IMG/VR virus record: IMGVR_UViG_3300031951_013707
Location: 1 to 44,292 of that record
From: a virus
Strand: one strand, 5' to 3'
Length of the DNA: 44,292 nucleotides
In this document: positions 30,813-39,991 of the stretch, one piece after another
Layout: each line of letters begins with the position of its first letter
How positions within the stretch are numbered: position 1 is the stretch's first letter
Position numbers and translations under genes: made by a program
The notes under the pieces: model-generated
Told to the model about the DNA's origin: nothing
Seen by the model: the letters and a program-made list of their open reading frames with translations, nothing else
The model's database searches: none

Positions 30813-33218
30813 TTACGGACATGACTGACAAGGAGATTGAGGTTCAGAACCTTGTGTGAATATACGATATGGATCTTCGACAGTTCCACTACCACAAGCA
30901 GCTGCCAACTTAATTAGGAATGAGTCAAAGTCTACATTATAGTTAATATTTACATTTTGTACACAACAACCATCGACTGGCGAATAAGCCTTTTGTGTAG
31001 TATACAATGTAACGGCGGCGCCATTGTCTGGAACAAAGCCTGAACTAATATATCCTGTAGCTATAACTTTGTTACTACATCTCAATCCCAATGCCGTTAG
31101 AGGAACTTCAGCTGTATCTGTAATAGTGACACTTGCATTGCATTGTGTATAAACCAATATACCATTACCGCTGTTTTGTGATACACACGATGATACAACT
31201 TCCATATTACCATTATTACATCTTGCTCCGGTAGGAGCTCCTGTGTAACAGTCACACCCACTTGGTATAGGATCGGGACAAGGGTCTTGTTGAGGACATG
31301 CGCTAGCCGCTGGATACACAACGAAATATGCAGCGCCGGCTGGAGCAGTACTAGTGCTTGGTGTAGGTGTTACTGTAGGCGTAATACTAGGTGTAGGTGT
31401 AATGCTTGTTGTAGGTGTTATACTTACACTAGGCGTTATGCTGACGCTAGGCGTTATACTTGGCGTAGGTGTTATACTCGGTGTTACACTTACACTAGGC
31501 GTTATGCTGACACTAGGCGTTACACTTGGTGTAGGCGTTATACTCGGTGTTACACTTACACTAGGCGTTATGCTGACACTAGGCGTTATGCTGACACTAG
31601 GCGTTACACTTGGTGTAGGCGTTACACTTGGTGTAGGCGTTACACTTGGTGTAGGCGTTATACTTGGCGTAGGTGTTATACTAGGAGTTATGCTAATACT
31701 AGGCGTTACACTTGGTGTAGGCGTCACACTTGCTCCTGGAGTACCACTAGGTGTAGGTGTTACGCTAATACTAGGTGTAATGCTTGGTGTAGGCGTAATA
31801 CTGGTGGTTGGAGTTATACTAGGTGTTGATGTTATACTAGGCGTAGGGGTTATGCTGATACTAGGTGTAATGCTTGGTGTAGGTGTCACGCTTGCTTCTG
31901 GAGTACCACTAGGTGTAGGTGTTATGCTGATACTAGGTGTAATGCTTGGCGTAGGTGTCACGCTTGCTCCTGGAGTACCACTAGGTGTAGGTGTTATGCT
32001 AATACTAGGCGTTACACTTGGCGTAGGTGTCACGCTTGCTCCTGGAGTACCACTAGGTGTAGGTGTTATGCTAATACTAGGCGTTACACTTGGCGTAGGT
32101 GTCACGCTTCCAGCAGGAGTTGTGCTAGGCGTAGGTGTTATGCTAATACTAGGCGTTACACTTGGCGTAGGTGTTATGCTAATACTAGGCGTTACACTTG
32201 GCGTAGGTGTTACGCTAATACTTGGTGTTACGCTAGGAGTGACTGTTACACTTGGAGTTGGTGTTACACTGGGAGTAGGTGTTATGCTAACACTGGGAGT
32301 TATGCTTGGAGTAGGTGTTACACTTGGAGTAGGTGTTACACTTGGAGTAGGTGTTATACTAGGCGTAACAGTTACACTTGGAGTAGGCGTGACGCTAGGT
32401 GTAGGTGTTAAACTAGGAGTTGGAGTGACTGTTGGAGTAGGTGTAACACTAGGAGAAGGTGTTGGTGATGGAGCAGGTGGCGGTGGTGGTGGTGGCACAC
32501 ATAAATATCTACCAATTCCTTGATAACAATAATTTAATACGGATGCTGTATTGTTGGTTTGTAATTCAAAATCATTTACAAAATATGAACCTGATATAAA
32601 CAAATTATTGTTACCATCATCAACAATGTAGGCTACTATATCGCCGGTTTGATTGTTTATTATAACACTCTTGGGTCTAATTTTATCTCCACTTTGAGTA
32701 ACATTTAGGGTATAACTTACAAATTTATCATCAAGATTTAATTTTGCTAATGAAGTATCAAATCCATCGATACCAAATTGTTGATATGCATTATTGTAGT
32801 TGTTATAATACATGTTTTTAATTGTATTATAAACTTGTCCTTGATATGTACCGTCTAAATTGGTAGGATTTGTAAGCGGATTATAATTTGGATCTCCTAC
32901 TGGATAAAAAACGGAACTTGAAGGTATTTTTAAACCCAATCTAAATTCAGGATTATTTTGATCTGTAAATGGAGAACTTGCTAAAAATCCATTTGTATTC
33001 AATGAAGTACCATCACAATTATAATTTATAGAAGCAAACGAACCTGTTTGCAAACTATTATAATTGTAACCACATTCTTGTACAGGAATGATAAGTGGAA
33101 AATCATATGTACCGTCGCTTGCAAGAATTAAATCATAAAAAATGTTATTAGCAATTTTTTTCTTAGCAACTGCAAATGTAGTAATCTGTATATCTTGATT
33201 TTTAAGAAACTTAATCAT
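30813..33218 (-). CDS. Mucin-like Pro/Thr/Ser-repeat fibre protein
   Basis: This 801-residue protein has four parts. The N-terminal 235 residues begin [20 protein letters not shown], which resembles the anchor region of phage fibre proteins. A stretch of seven prolines then leads into about 380 residues (242-620) built almost only of Pro, Thr, Ser, Val and Ile in units such as [12 protein letters not shown] and [12 protein letters not shown]. The C-terminal 180 residues form a Cys-rich knob ([17 protein letters not shown], about ten or more cysteines). An extended, rigid stalk with a terminal knob fits a host-binding fibre. The repeat is an ideal O-glycosylation target and lies beside a GT60-like gene. 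The octamer TATTTATA precedes the start. The virion role is inference; the repeat is directly visible. Confidence 0.75.
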   Translation of the reverse strand: MIKFLKNQDIQITTFAVAKKKIANNIFYDLILASDGTYDFPLIIPVQECGYNYNSLQTGSFASINYNCDGTSLNTNGFLASSPFTDQNNPEFRLGLKIPSSSVFYPVGDPNYNPLTNPTNLDGTYQGQVYNTIKNMYYNNYNNAYQQFGIDGFDTSLAKLNLDDKFVSYTLNVTQSGDKIRPKSVIINNQTGDIVAYIVDDGNNNLFISGSYFVNDFELQTNNTASVLNYCYQGIGRYLCVPPPPPPPAPSPTPSPSVTPTPTVTPTPSLTPTPSVTPTPSVTVTPSITPTPSVTPTPSVTPTPSITPSVSITPTPSVTPTPSVTVTPSVTPSISVTPTPSVTPSISITPTPSVTPSISITPTPSTTPAGSVTPTPSVTPSISITPTPSGTPGASVTPTPSVTPSISITPTPSGTPGASVTPTPSITPSISITPTPSGTPEASVTPTPSITPSISITPTPSITSTPSITPTTSITPTPSITPSISVTPTPSGTPGASVTPTPSVTPSISITPSITPTPSITPTPSVTPTPSVTPTPSVTPSVSITPSVSITPSVSVTPSITPTPSVTPSVSITPSVSVTPSITPTPSITPSVSITPSVSITPTTSITPTPSITPTVTPTPSTSTAPAGAAYFVVYPAASACPQQDPCPDPIPSGCDCYTGAPTGARCNNGNMEVVSSCVSQNSGNGILVYTQCNASVTITDTAEVPLTALGLRCSNKVIATGYISSGFVPDNGAAVTLYTTQKAYSPVDGCCVQNVNINYNVDFDSFLIKLAAACGSGTVEDPYRIFTQGSEPQSPCQSCP
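31360..32480 (-). repeat. Pro/Thr/Ser-coding tandem repeat array with 72-base units
   Basis: Short 12- and 18-base units encode TPSV/TPSI and TPTPSV. Within them, a larger 72-base unit recurs with exact spacing at 31903, 31975 and 32047 (each marked by GTACCACTAGGTGTAGGTG on the plus strand), and a related start is at 31741. The coding strand is strongly C/A-rich and less AT-rich than its surroundings. Slippage or recombination could change its length. Confidence 0.9.
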
Positions 33219-33223
33219 CCCAA

Positions 33224-33231
33224 TATAAATA
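33224..33231 (-). promoter_or_regulatory. AT octamer TATTTATA before start codon
   Basis: TATTTATA on the coding strand, 5 bases before the ATG at 33218, in a 35-base gap. No strong Shine-Dalgarno is present. It is the same element as before the starts at 2831 and 23154. Confidence 0.25.
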
Positions 33232-33253
33232 GGAAAAATTAAACTTATTTAAA

Positions 33254-34375
33254 TTAAAAATCGATTCTACATTTAATCAACAATTCATTATCAAATGATT
33301 TTTGTGTAGGCTTACTCAATTTACCCACGGCTAATAGTTCGTTATTAGCATCATATAATCCTACTGTAGTGATGTAAGTACGAGGATTACTTATCAAAGC
33401 TGGATAAATAATTGTACCTTTTGTTTGACCATCACTTCCATCGGAAACAAATGTTGGGTTGTTACTATAATTAAATTCTTTATTCTTTACACGAACGAAA
33501 TAGTTTGTAGATGGTACAAACTCACTCTTTCTAACCGCCATGTTTTTGGTGGATTTTCTTAAAGAATTATAAAACTTACGAATCCAATCTCTCCAATAAT
33601 TTTTAAATTGAGTTGATGAAGCATTGGATGGTCTTGTTGCCGTAATTTGTGGTGTACCGGATGGACTGGTAGGTGTAATACCAACTTTAGCATCTAATTT
33701 AATTGCGTTGAATACTACAATACCATTTGTAGGATAAAACAATCCGATTCCTTCGTAAACAGCTGTTACTGTACCGTTTTTGGTGTAAGGTGTTGGTACT
33801 CCGTTGATAATTGATCCTGAAATTAAATTGTAAACATTTTGTTGGGTATTTACAACTTGAGAATCATCTATATATGAATATTGACCAAATGATCCACTTA
33901 AATTAACTTGAATTTGTCCAGGGTCAATTTGATCTTGGAATTTGTCAGCTACATAGTTCAATACGAATATAGCTGAACTATCTACTGGACTATCCACACT
34001 ACCAGACGCAAAACTAAAGAATGTGTCGCCTGGTTGTAGTAGTGTATTTTTATATTGTGTATAAATTACTTTTGTTTCGTTGGTATATACTTTAGCTATA
34101 CTTTGACCAGAATAGTCGAAATAACTACTACCTGAATTATAGTAATCACCATATGCGACTGCAAAATATTGATCTCCTCCGCTATAAACGTCAATATAGT
34201 ATTGTCCGTTTTTAACATCAAATGGACCCGATCCGGTTAATACGTTGGCTTGTGCTGAAGCAGATGTAAATGTCGATTGTGCAACTGTCAAACTGCCAGT
34301 ACCAAACATACCGGATGATACTTGGTTTATTCTACCTGCTACTATATCGTCTGGAGTAAATGGAGTGAATATCAT
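33254..34375 (-). CDS. Virion structural protein sharing C-terminal module with FG-GAP protein
   Basis: This 373-residue protein is Ser/Gly/Tyr-rich and mostly beta-strand (SGDQYFAVAYGDYYNSGSS and similar strings), without Cys pairs or membrane segments. A basic helix WRDWIRKFYNSLRKSTKN lies near 265-283. The C-terminus YITTVGLYDANNELLAVGKLSKP matches the end of the FG-GAP protein (YITTVGLY identical) and is followed by a terminal strand. It follows the 213-residue structural gene by 6 bases in the baseplate/tail operon. It is probably a baseplate or fibre-joining protein. I do not recognise a named family. Confidence 0.6.
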   Translation of the reverse strand: MIFTPFTPDDIVAGRINQVSSGMFGTGSLTVAQSTFTSASAQANVLTGSGPFDVKNGQYYIDVYSGGDQYFAVAYGDYYNSGSSYFDYSGQSIAKVYTNETKVIYTQYKNTLLQPGDTFFSFASGSVDSPVDSSAIFVLNYVADKFQDQIDPGQIQVNLSGSFGQYSYIDDSQVVNTQQNVYNLISGSIINGVPTPYTKNGTVTAVYEGIGLFYPTNGIVVFNAIKLDAKVGITPTSPSGTPQITATRPSNASSTQFKNYWRDWIRKFYNSLRKSTKNMAVRKSEFVPSTNYFVRVKNKEFNYSNNPTFVSDGSDGQTKGTIIYPALISNPRTYITTVGLYDANNELLAVGKLSKPTQKSFDNELLIKCRIDF

Positions 34376-34381
34376 AATTTA

Positions 34382-35023
34382 TTAGTTTGTAGTTGGTACA
34401 CTTACGGTCACATTGATTGAAGCACTACCACCACTTTCATTTCCTATAATTGTAATATTTGTTGTAGTAGTCTTGGATAATGACGTATTAGGTATAAATC
34501 TGAACTTATTACCTACCACAACTTGTGAAGCTTGTGAAGCAAGATCGCCTGAGAAAGTAGGAATAGTTGCTGTTGCAGAATTTAAACTGTTTGTTTCGGT
34601 TACTACAAGAGTACCAACATTTTTATTTGACAAAATTGCCGTATAACCCAAAGTTACATTATAAACTGGACTTGTACTTGGAATAATATCGATTGCTGAT
34701 GTATATGTACGAGGTACTGAAATTACAGGTGGCGCAATACTGATTGTTGGTACAGAAGTTACACCGTCGTTTAGTGTAACCAACTTATACTTCATGGTTT
34801 GTGTTTCATCCGTAATTGGTTCCATAATTGGAGTGTTACGAATTGCAATATCAAAGTATGCACTGCCCATTGGATGATTTGGATTAAATTGTGTATAGTC
34901 AATTTCATCATCAGCCAAAGCAAAAGCTGTAATGTTCAATCCACCCGTCTTTGCCAATACTTCACGACCCTTTTTTGTCAAAATTGCGTTGACGGTGAGA
35001 ACGTTGTTATTAAGGTATGCCAT
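34382..35023 (-). CDS. Small virion protein with N-terminal assembly domain and Ig-like tail
   Basis: This protein has 213 residues. The N-terminal 75 residues (NNVLTVNAILTKKGREVLAKTGGLNITAFALADDEIDYTQFNPNH) are a module I recall from structural genes of environmental T4-like phages, though I could not search for it. The C-terminal 120 residues are Thr/Ser/Val-rich alternating strands ending in GGSASINVTVSVPTTN, like an Ig-like or BACON-type beta sandwich, which often mediates weak carbohydrate or surface binding. It sits between the 1479-residue wedge or fibre gene and the 373-residue structural gene. A role in the baseplate periphery or neck is a guess from context. Confidence 0.55.
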   Translation of the reverse strand: MAYLNNNVLTVNAILTKKGREVLAKTGGLNITAFALADDEIDYTQFNPNHPMGSAYFDIAIRNTPIMEPITDETQTMKYKLVTLNDGVTSVPTISIAPPVISVPRTYTSAIDIIPSTSPVYNVTLGYTAILSNKNVGTLVVTETNSLNSATATIPTFSGDLASQASQVVVGNKFRFIPNTSLSKTTTTNITIIGNESGGSASINVTVSVPTTN

Positions 35024-35072
35024 ATATATTAAATAATTATCAATCGTTTTTGGTTTTTAATCAAAAAATCTG

Positions 35073-38000
35073 TTATAAATTCATAATATAATTATTCAAA
35101 CTAGCACTAGTACATGTAGAACATGTTAGTGGTAATTGTACAAACAAACTATTAGGAGCTCCTGCTGATCCTGTTAATTCACCATATTTAGGGAAGTTAT
35201 CGCTTTCAATATCAACACTCAAAAAGCCTGGTATTGTGATAATTGGAGAACTTCCATTTGGTAACCCTTGACGATTTACAGTAGTTGTAGAATCATTTTG
35301 ACCTTTAACATATGTGTAATAATTTAAAGCACCTGGAGCTAATAACTTTATACCGTTTACTATCTTATAAAAAGATCCAGAAACCGCTTGTTTTTTAACT
35401 CTTGATCCGACTCTAATAAACTTACTCAAATGTCTCTGTGAATAACCGTTGCCTGAAGATCCACTGTAAAGATTCTTGAGAGAATTGCTGCCTGTTATTT
35501 GATTTGACAACTGACCGGATCCAGATCCGATTGATTGAATTAAATCATAACTGGATGTAAAAATAATTATAGCGGATCCGGTATTATTTGTAGACAGATA
35601 GTATTCATCAGTTGGATATTTAACTACATTTCTTACATTATAACCGTTAGAATCAATATACACGTTCTTACCATATTTAGCATATATAAAATCCCTATCA
35701 TCCACCACATCCTTTATCTCAAACATTGAATAATTGTAAGTGTTATTATCAGTTTTTAGAGTATTGATGTTTTTTACATTTATTATTGTATAACTTGATG
35801 TATCGTTTGTATCCAACAATGAAGATGTAAATTTTGGATTTATATTAAATGATATTAAGCTAGAAGTACTATTAGGATCTAATGCGGAAAAATCGGTGTC
35901 TTTATAATTGAATTTAACACGTTCAAAAATAGATGGTTCCAACAATAATCCAGTTTTTAACGTACTACGAGTAGGCGTTAGTTTCTTAACAAAGTCGAAT
36001 ATAGAAAAGTCGATATAAAATCTATATGTCGAATAGTATTCTTGTGGATAAGTATATTTTATATTTGCAGCCGAAAATTCTTTTTGTCTCAACTTTAATT
36101 CTGGGTAATTTCTAGATGTTAGATATTTAGGATCTCCGATAATATCACTAATGCCTTCTTTACCCAAAAAGTCTTCTATCTTGGTATTAAGATAACTGTA
36201 TGGAGAAATGTAATATCCTACTAAATTAGAATCGCTACCCAAAATATCATCTGTATATGTAGAATATTCATATGGTACTAAATTTGAACTAACTTTTTGA
36301 TCAATTTTATTGATATTTGCATTAGCTTTATAATTAGGACCGTACCGATTTGAATTTATAGCTTGTTTAATATTAAACTTTTCAAATTGGTAAGGGAAAA
36401 TATCAGATAATATAGTATCGCAAATAGGAGCGCCATATACTACTGGCGTTCTTTGAAAATTATATGCATAGAATTGTGTATTGTATCTGTTATTTTGATT
36501 TGGAATAACAGCTGGACTTCCATACAAATTTACAGGAGTATCAAAACTCCAAAGATAATACATATTTTCATATACTAAAGACTTTTCCGGTATAGAAATT
36601 GAATTCAAATTATAAGAGTGTTCTCGAAAATCAGCATCGTTCAATGCGTATTTTTGAACCTTGACCTTATCAATATTTCCATAGAATTGTATTGAAGAAG
36701 AAAAGTTTCCGACATAATAACTTCCGGACGAAAAATATTGATTTTGATTATATAATATAGTTTTGTTTTGCGTGTCAGTAAAATTCAATTGAGTTCCATA
36801 ATATTGATTTACTTTCAATGTATATGTATGAGGAACATATTTATCTGCCGCTGAGGACGTTAATGATTGAGTAAGCGCATTCGATTGAGATACAATATAT
36901 AAAGAATCAAATTCAATTGTTTCATTTGGTTGTTTTCTCAACATAAATGTATAAAAATCACCATTTAAATAAGGTAATTCGATACTAGAAATACTTGAAG
37001 TAATTAAAGACTCAATTGGAGTAAGTTCAAATATTAACTTAGCAGATTGTGCTTGTTTTGTTTTATACAAATAAACTTGCCAATCGACTTTATCGTTTCT
37101 TAACTTTTTAATTATAGGAATTCTATCTCTAAAATTATATTTTGTAAAGTCTGATGATCTAAACGTACATTCTACCGTAGATACACCTGTAAATCTTTCT
37201 ACACATGAACGTGTTAGTTGACTGTAACTTCCACTGTAAAATTGTTGTCCAGCAAATATCTTATATTCACTGCCAGTAAAATTGAAATTTATAAATTGAT
37301 CCGTTTCAAATGTAGCGGCATAGATGATATCATCAAAATCATAAAAAACATTTCTGTTAGCCAATACATCTGGACTTGTATATTCTACTACGTTTATTAA
37401 ATCGGAAGAAACACCAAATATGGTTCTAATCAAATTGAAAGAATCAGATGTACCCTTCGTTTTATAAATGTATGGTAAATTATTCGTTATACGATTGAAT
37501 ATAGATTTAGCATACGTAAAATATGAAGAAGACAAACTGCCTGTTAACTGTGTTTGATCAAATAACAATTGTGGTATATTACTTCTATTAAACTTAACAT
37601 TTGTAACGTCCCAATTGAAATTATTTAATAATTCTTCAATGTAATTTTTCGGATAGTGATTATTATCATTATAATCGATTGGATATGATTTTGGAAACTT
37701 TTTGATAAACACAAGAATATTATCAAAAAAATGTCCAACCATTGCTGTAAATTTTACATAATCACCATACGCAGCTTCACTCTTAATATAGTCTGGCAAT
37801 TGATAAAAAAGGCTGTTAAAATTATTTTTATCATAATTTATACCCTCTTCTAATTTATCATCTATACTACCCGTATAGTAAAATAGATATGATTCATATT
37901 CATCAAAACTATTCAACAAAGAAATTTGTTCTTCAATTACAATTTTTAAATCTTGTGAATATGAAGCTGATATCGATGTGTTGGTTGTAGCATTTGCTTT

Positions 38001-39512
38001 CGTTTTGATATTATTCTTCGTAGAATTATATGATTGATACTTAGACAACTTGCTTTTAGCAATCTTGGTTCTTAATTCAGCAGAAGAAAAATTTATGAAG
38101 TTGTTAAAGTCTGTATAATTTATCAACAAGTCATTTATTTTTTGTTGTAAACGAGATTCTGCGGCAAATAATGTATTAGATTTATCGTCTCTAAAATTAT
38201 CGTTTGTAGGATTGACGGTAGGTACGGCAACACTAAAATTTACACCATTTAAAAAGACTTTTCTTGAAACTGGAGCTGTATATAAATTAACTTTAAAGTA
38301 TAGTGGAGCTAAAGATATATTAGATATCCAACACGTATCTTTTATACTATACTGCAAAGGTAGAGGTTGATCCAACTTAATCTGTACATTAACACGACCA
38401 TCTACAGGATTAAAATAACTAGTGTGATTTAAAATCTTAACCAGATTGCCATTATCAAAATTTAATGCATTCTTAAAAAATGCGTAAAACTTATTAAAGT
38501 ATTTATCTAATAAATCCGATGTTTGGGGTGATATCCAATCGTTAAAAACTACTTGTACAAATACATTTAATGTTTCTTGTAAATCAATATCAGTTAACGT
38601 AGTTCTTTGTAATATAGCATCTTGACTTACTTTTGTAACAATAATTTGAAATGCATTGAGTATTTCTTCTTTCGTAAATTCAACTTCGTTATATTGATAA
38701 ACGAAGTTTCTAAGTTGTTCTGCAATACCAACAAATTTAATGTTTTGGGTTATAACCGCATCAGGATCCGATGATAAATTAATATTTTTATCATAACCGA
38801 CGTAAATCAAATTGATAAATTCTTGTAGTTCAGCAACAGATTTAAATCCAAGTAACTGTGCATATTTAAAATAATTAAAATTATTGATTTCCGAGTTGAA
38901 ACTATTGTCAATTGGATTTTTATCAATTATTGGAATGATTTCATCTACAATTTGTAAGAATATGTATTTCTTCTCAGCAAATGCTGAAATTTTCACAGCA
39001 TCTAATCTGTTTGTTTCATTTAGAGCTGTATTAAATGCGAATGATAAACGTATTTCGGTCCTACTAGGAGATATTTCCTTTATAAACAATCTATTGGTTG
39101 TATTACCAGCAATATTTCTAACAGGATTGTATAAAGTATAATATAAACCGGGACTTAGTTGATTAAATTGTAAATCAAATTGAGAATGTAATAACAACTC
39201 ATTTTTATATAAAGCATAATTCGTAAATGGATTTGCTACTCTATAGGATAATTGTTGATTATTTATATCTCTATAACTTGATTCTACGATACTAAAAGTC
39301 GTACTTGGAATTATTCTATCAAAAGATATTGGTTGTTGATTGCTATTATAAACACTTAGTTCTATAATATCATCATTTGAATCCCCGAAAAATTCTTCGG
39401 TATTCAATATTTGTTGTTCGTATAAAGATTGTAAATTGCTATCAAAATATGAAGCACTTACTATGCCATAAGCTAAATCTTGTTCGTTGATTGTTAAATA
39501 ATCGTAAGGCAT
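35073..39512 (-). CDS. Large baseplate wedge or tail protein with P2 gpI-like and LamG-like regions
   Basis: This 1479-residue protein follows the gp25 and gp6/J genes, in the place of gp7 (P2 gpI) in contractile tails. Near residue 686, NLPYIYKTKGTSDSFNLIRTIFGV fits the P2 gpI-type pattern of a chain followed by KTKGT and a helix ending in FG. Residues about 790-970 have a LamG/concanavalin pattern ending in FSGSYYVGNFSSSI-like strands, then GNIDKVKVQKYALND and a final H. The rest is Asn/Tyr/Ser-rich and beta-structured, with no Cys cluster. Length exceeds T4 gp7 (1032). It most likely combines wedge and surface-binding roles. The gp7-like assignment rests on motif and gene order. Confidence 0.55.
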   Translation of the reverse strand: MPYDYLTINEQDLAYGIVSASYFDSNLQSLYEQQILNTEEFFGDSNDDIIELSVYNSNQQPISFDRIIPSTTFSIVESSYRDINNQQLSYRVANPFTNYALYKNELLLHSQFDLQFNQLSPGLYYTLYNPVRNIAGNTTNRLFIKEISPSRTEIRLSFAFNTALNETNRLDAVKISAFAEKKYIFLQIVDEIIPIIDKNPIDNSFNSEINNFNYFKYAQLLGFKSVAELQEFINLIYVGYDKNINLSSDPDAVITQNIKFVGIAEQLRNFVYQYNEVEFTKEEILNAFQIIVTKVSQDAILQRTTLTDIDLQETLNVFVQVVFNDWISPQTSDLLDKYFNKFYAFFKNALNFDNGNLVKILNHTSYFNPVDGRVNVQIKLDQPLPLQYSIKDTCWISNISLAPLYFKVNLYTAPVSRKVFLNGVNFSVAVPTVNPTNDNFRDDKSNTLFAAESRLQQKINDLLINYTDFNNFINFSSAELRTKIAKSKLSKYQSYNSTKNNIKTKANATTNTSISASYSQDLKIVIEEQISLLNSFDEYESYLFYYTGSIDDKLEEGINYDKNNFNSLFYQLPDYIKSEAAYGDYVKFTAMVGHFFDNILVFIKKFPKSYPIDYNDNNHYPKNYIEELLNNFNWDVTNVKFNRSNIPQLLFDQTQLTGSLSSSYFTYAKSIFNRITNNLPYIYKTKGTSDSFNLIRTIFGVSSDLINVVEYTSPDVLANRNVFYDFDDIIYAATFETDQFINFNFTGSEYKIFAGQQFYSGSYSQLTRSCVERFTGVSTVECTFRSSDFTKYNFRDRIPIIKKLRNDKVDWQVYLYKTKQAQSAKLIFELTPIESLITSSISSIELPYLNGDFYTFMLRKQPNETIEFDSLYIVSQSNALTQSLTSSAADKYVPHTYTLKVNQYYGTQLNFTDTQNKTILYNQNQYFSSGSYYVGNFSSSIQFYGNIDKVKVQKYALNDADFREHSYNLNSISIPEKSLVYENMYYLWSFDTPVNLYGSPAVIPNQNNRYNTQFYAYNFQRTPVVYGAPICDTILSDIFPYQFEKFNIKQAINSNRYGPNYKANANINKIDQKVSSNLVPYEYSTYTDDILGSDSNLVGYYISPYSYLNTKIEDFLGKEGISDIIGDPKYLTSRNYPELKLRQKEFSAANIKYTYPQEYYSTYRFYIDFSIFDFVKKLTPTRSTLKTGLLLEPSIFERVKFNYKDTDFSALDPNSTSSLISFNINPKFTSSLLDTNDTSSYTIINVKNINTLKTDNNTYNYSMFEIKDVVDDRDFIYAKYGKNVYIDSNGYNVRNVVKYPTDEYYLSTNNTGSAIIIFTSSYDLIQSIGSGSGQLSNQITGSNSLKNLYSGSSGNGYSQRHLSKFIRVGSRVKKQAVSGSFYKIVNGIKLLAPGALNYYTYVKGQNDSTTTVNRQGLPNGSSPIITIPGFLSVDIESDNFPKYGELTGSAGAPNSLFVQLPLTCSTCTSASLNNYIMNL

Positions 39513-39513
39513 A

Positions 39514-39990
39514 TTATGATTCTAAAGGTAAAAACGGAAAGTCATCTGAAAAATCTGAAGGAACATTTCCTTGTCCCAATTGTATTCTCAATGCAATAAT
39601 AGTATTCTTTTGAGCGTCAATTACTTGTTTGTCATCGTTATTTTCATACTTTTCAACAAGACCATTGACTGTTTGATTCAAAATTCTATTTTCAGCTAAT
39701 AATTCGTTGTATTGTTGTAGTAACTCATTAACATTTTGTTTTTGTTGAGTTTCAGGAGTTTGTAATTCTGTAAAATCTGACGTATTTGAATCTACAATTT
39801 TATTTTCATTATAAACAAATGTTTTTAATGGTACTTTAACATAATTCACATTTGCATTTACAGACTGTGCTACTGAATAAACTAATTGTAAATTTCCAAA
39901 AGAATCTGTATTGTTGGAGAAGGTGCCAAATGTTTTAAAGGTACTTACTTCATCAACAGCTACATCGTAATTTAGTGGGATATTTGCCAT
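39514..39990 (-). CDS. Small coiled-coil tail protein
   Basis: This 158-residue protein has a clear coiled coil at about residues 80-140 (NVNELLQQYNELLAENRILNQTVNGLVEKYEN and on, with Leu/Ile/Val at heptad positions). The first 75 residues are beta-type and start MANIPLNYDVAVDEVSTFKTFG. The C-terminus is acidic and aromatic (DFSDDFPFLPLES). It sits between the DNRLRE-like and the 1479-residue proteins with one-base gaps, so it is in the same operon. It may be a trimeric linker or chaperone for its neighbours. No family recognised. Confidence 0.6.
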   Translation of the reverse strand: MANIPLNYDVAVDEVSTFKTFGTFSNNTDSFGNLQLVYSVAQSVNANVNYVKVPLKTFVYNENKIVDSNTSDFTELQTPETQQKQNVNELLQQYNELLAENRILNQTVNGLVEKYENNDDKQVIDAQKNTIIALRIQLGQGNVPSDFSDDFPFLPLES

Positions 39991-39991
39991 A

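Noticed and set aside
31287-31829. Second plus-strand frame rich in Cys, Arg, Tyr and Thr over the repeat
   Set aside because: Same cause as above, in another frame of the repeat; composition is not protein-like.
31700-32110. Regular 72-base repeats as a CRISPR array
   Set aside because: Units are tandem, in frame, without unique spacers and coding.
31354-32523. Long plus-strand open frame encoding LGVGVTLGV repeats
   Set aside because: It is the antisense of the Pro/Thr/Ser repeat. A low-complexity repeat without stops on one strand leaves the other open too. No other plus-strand gene is present.
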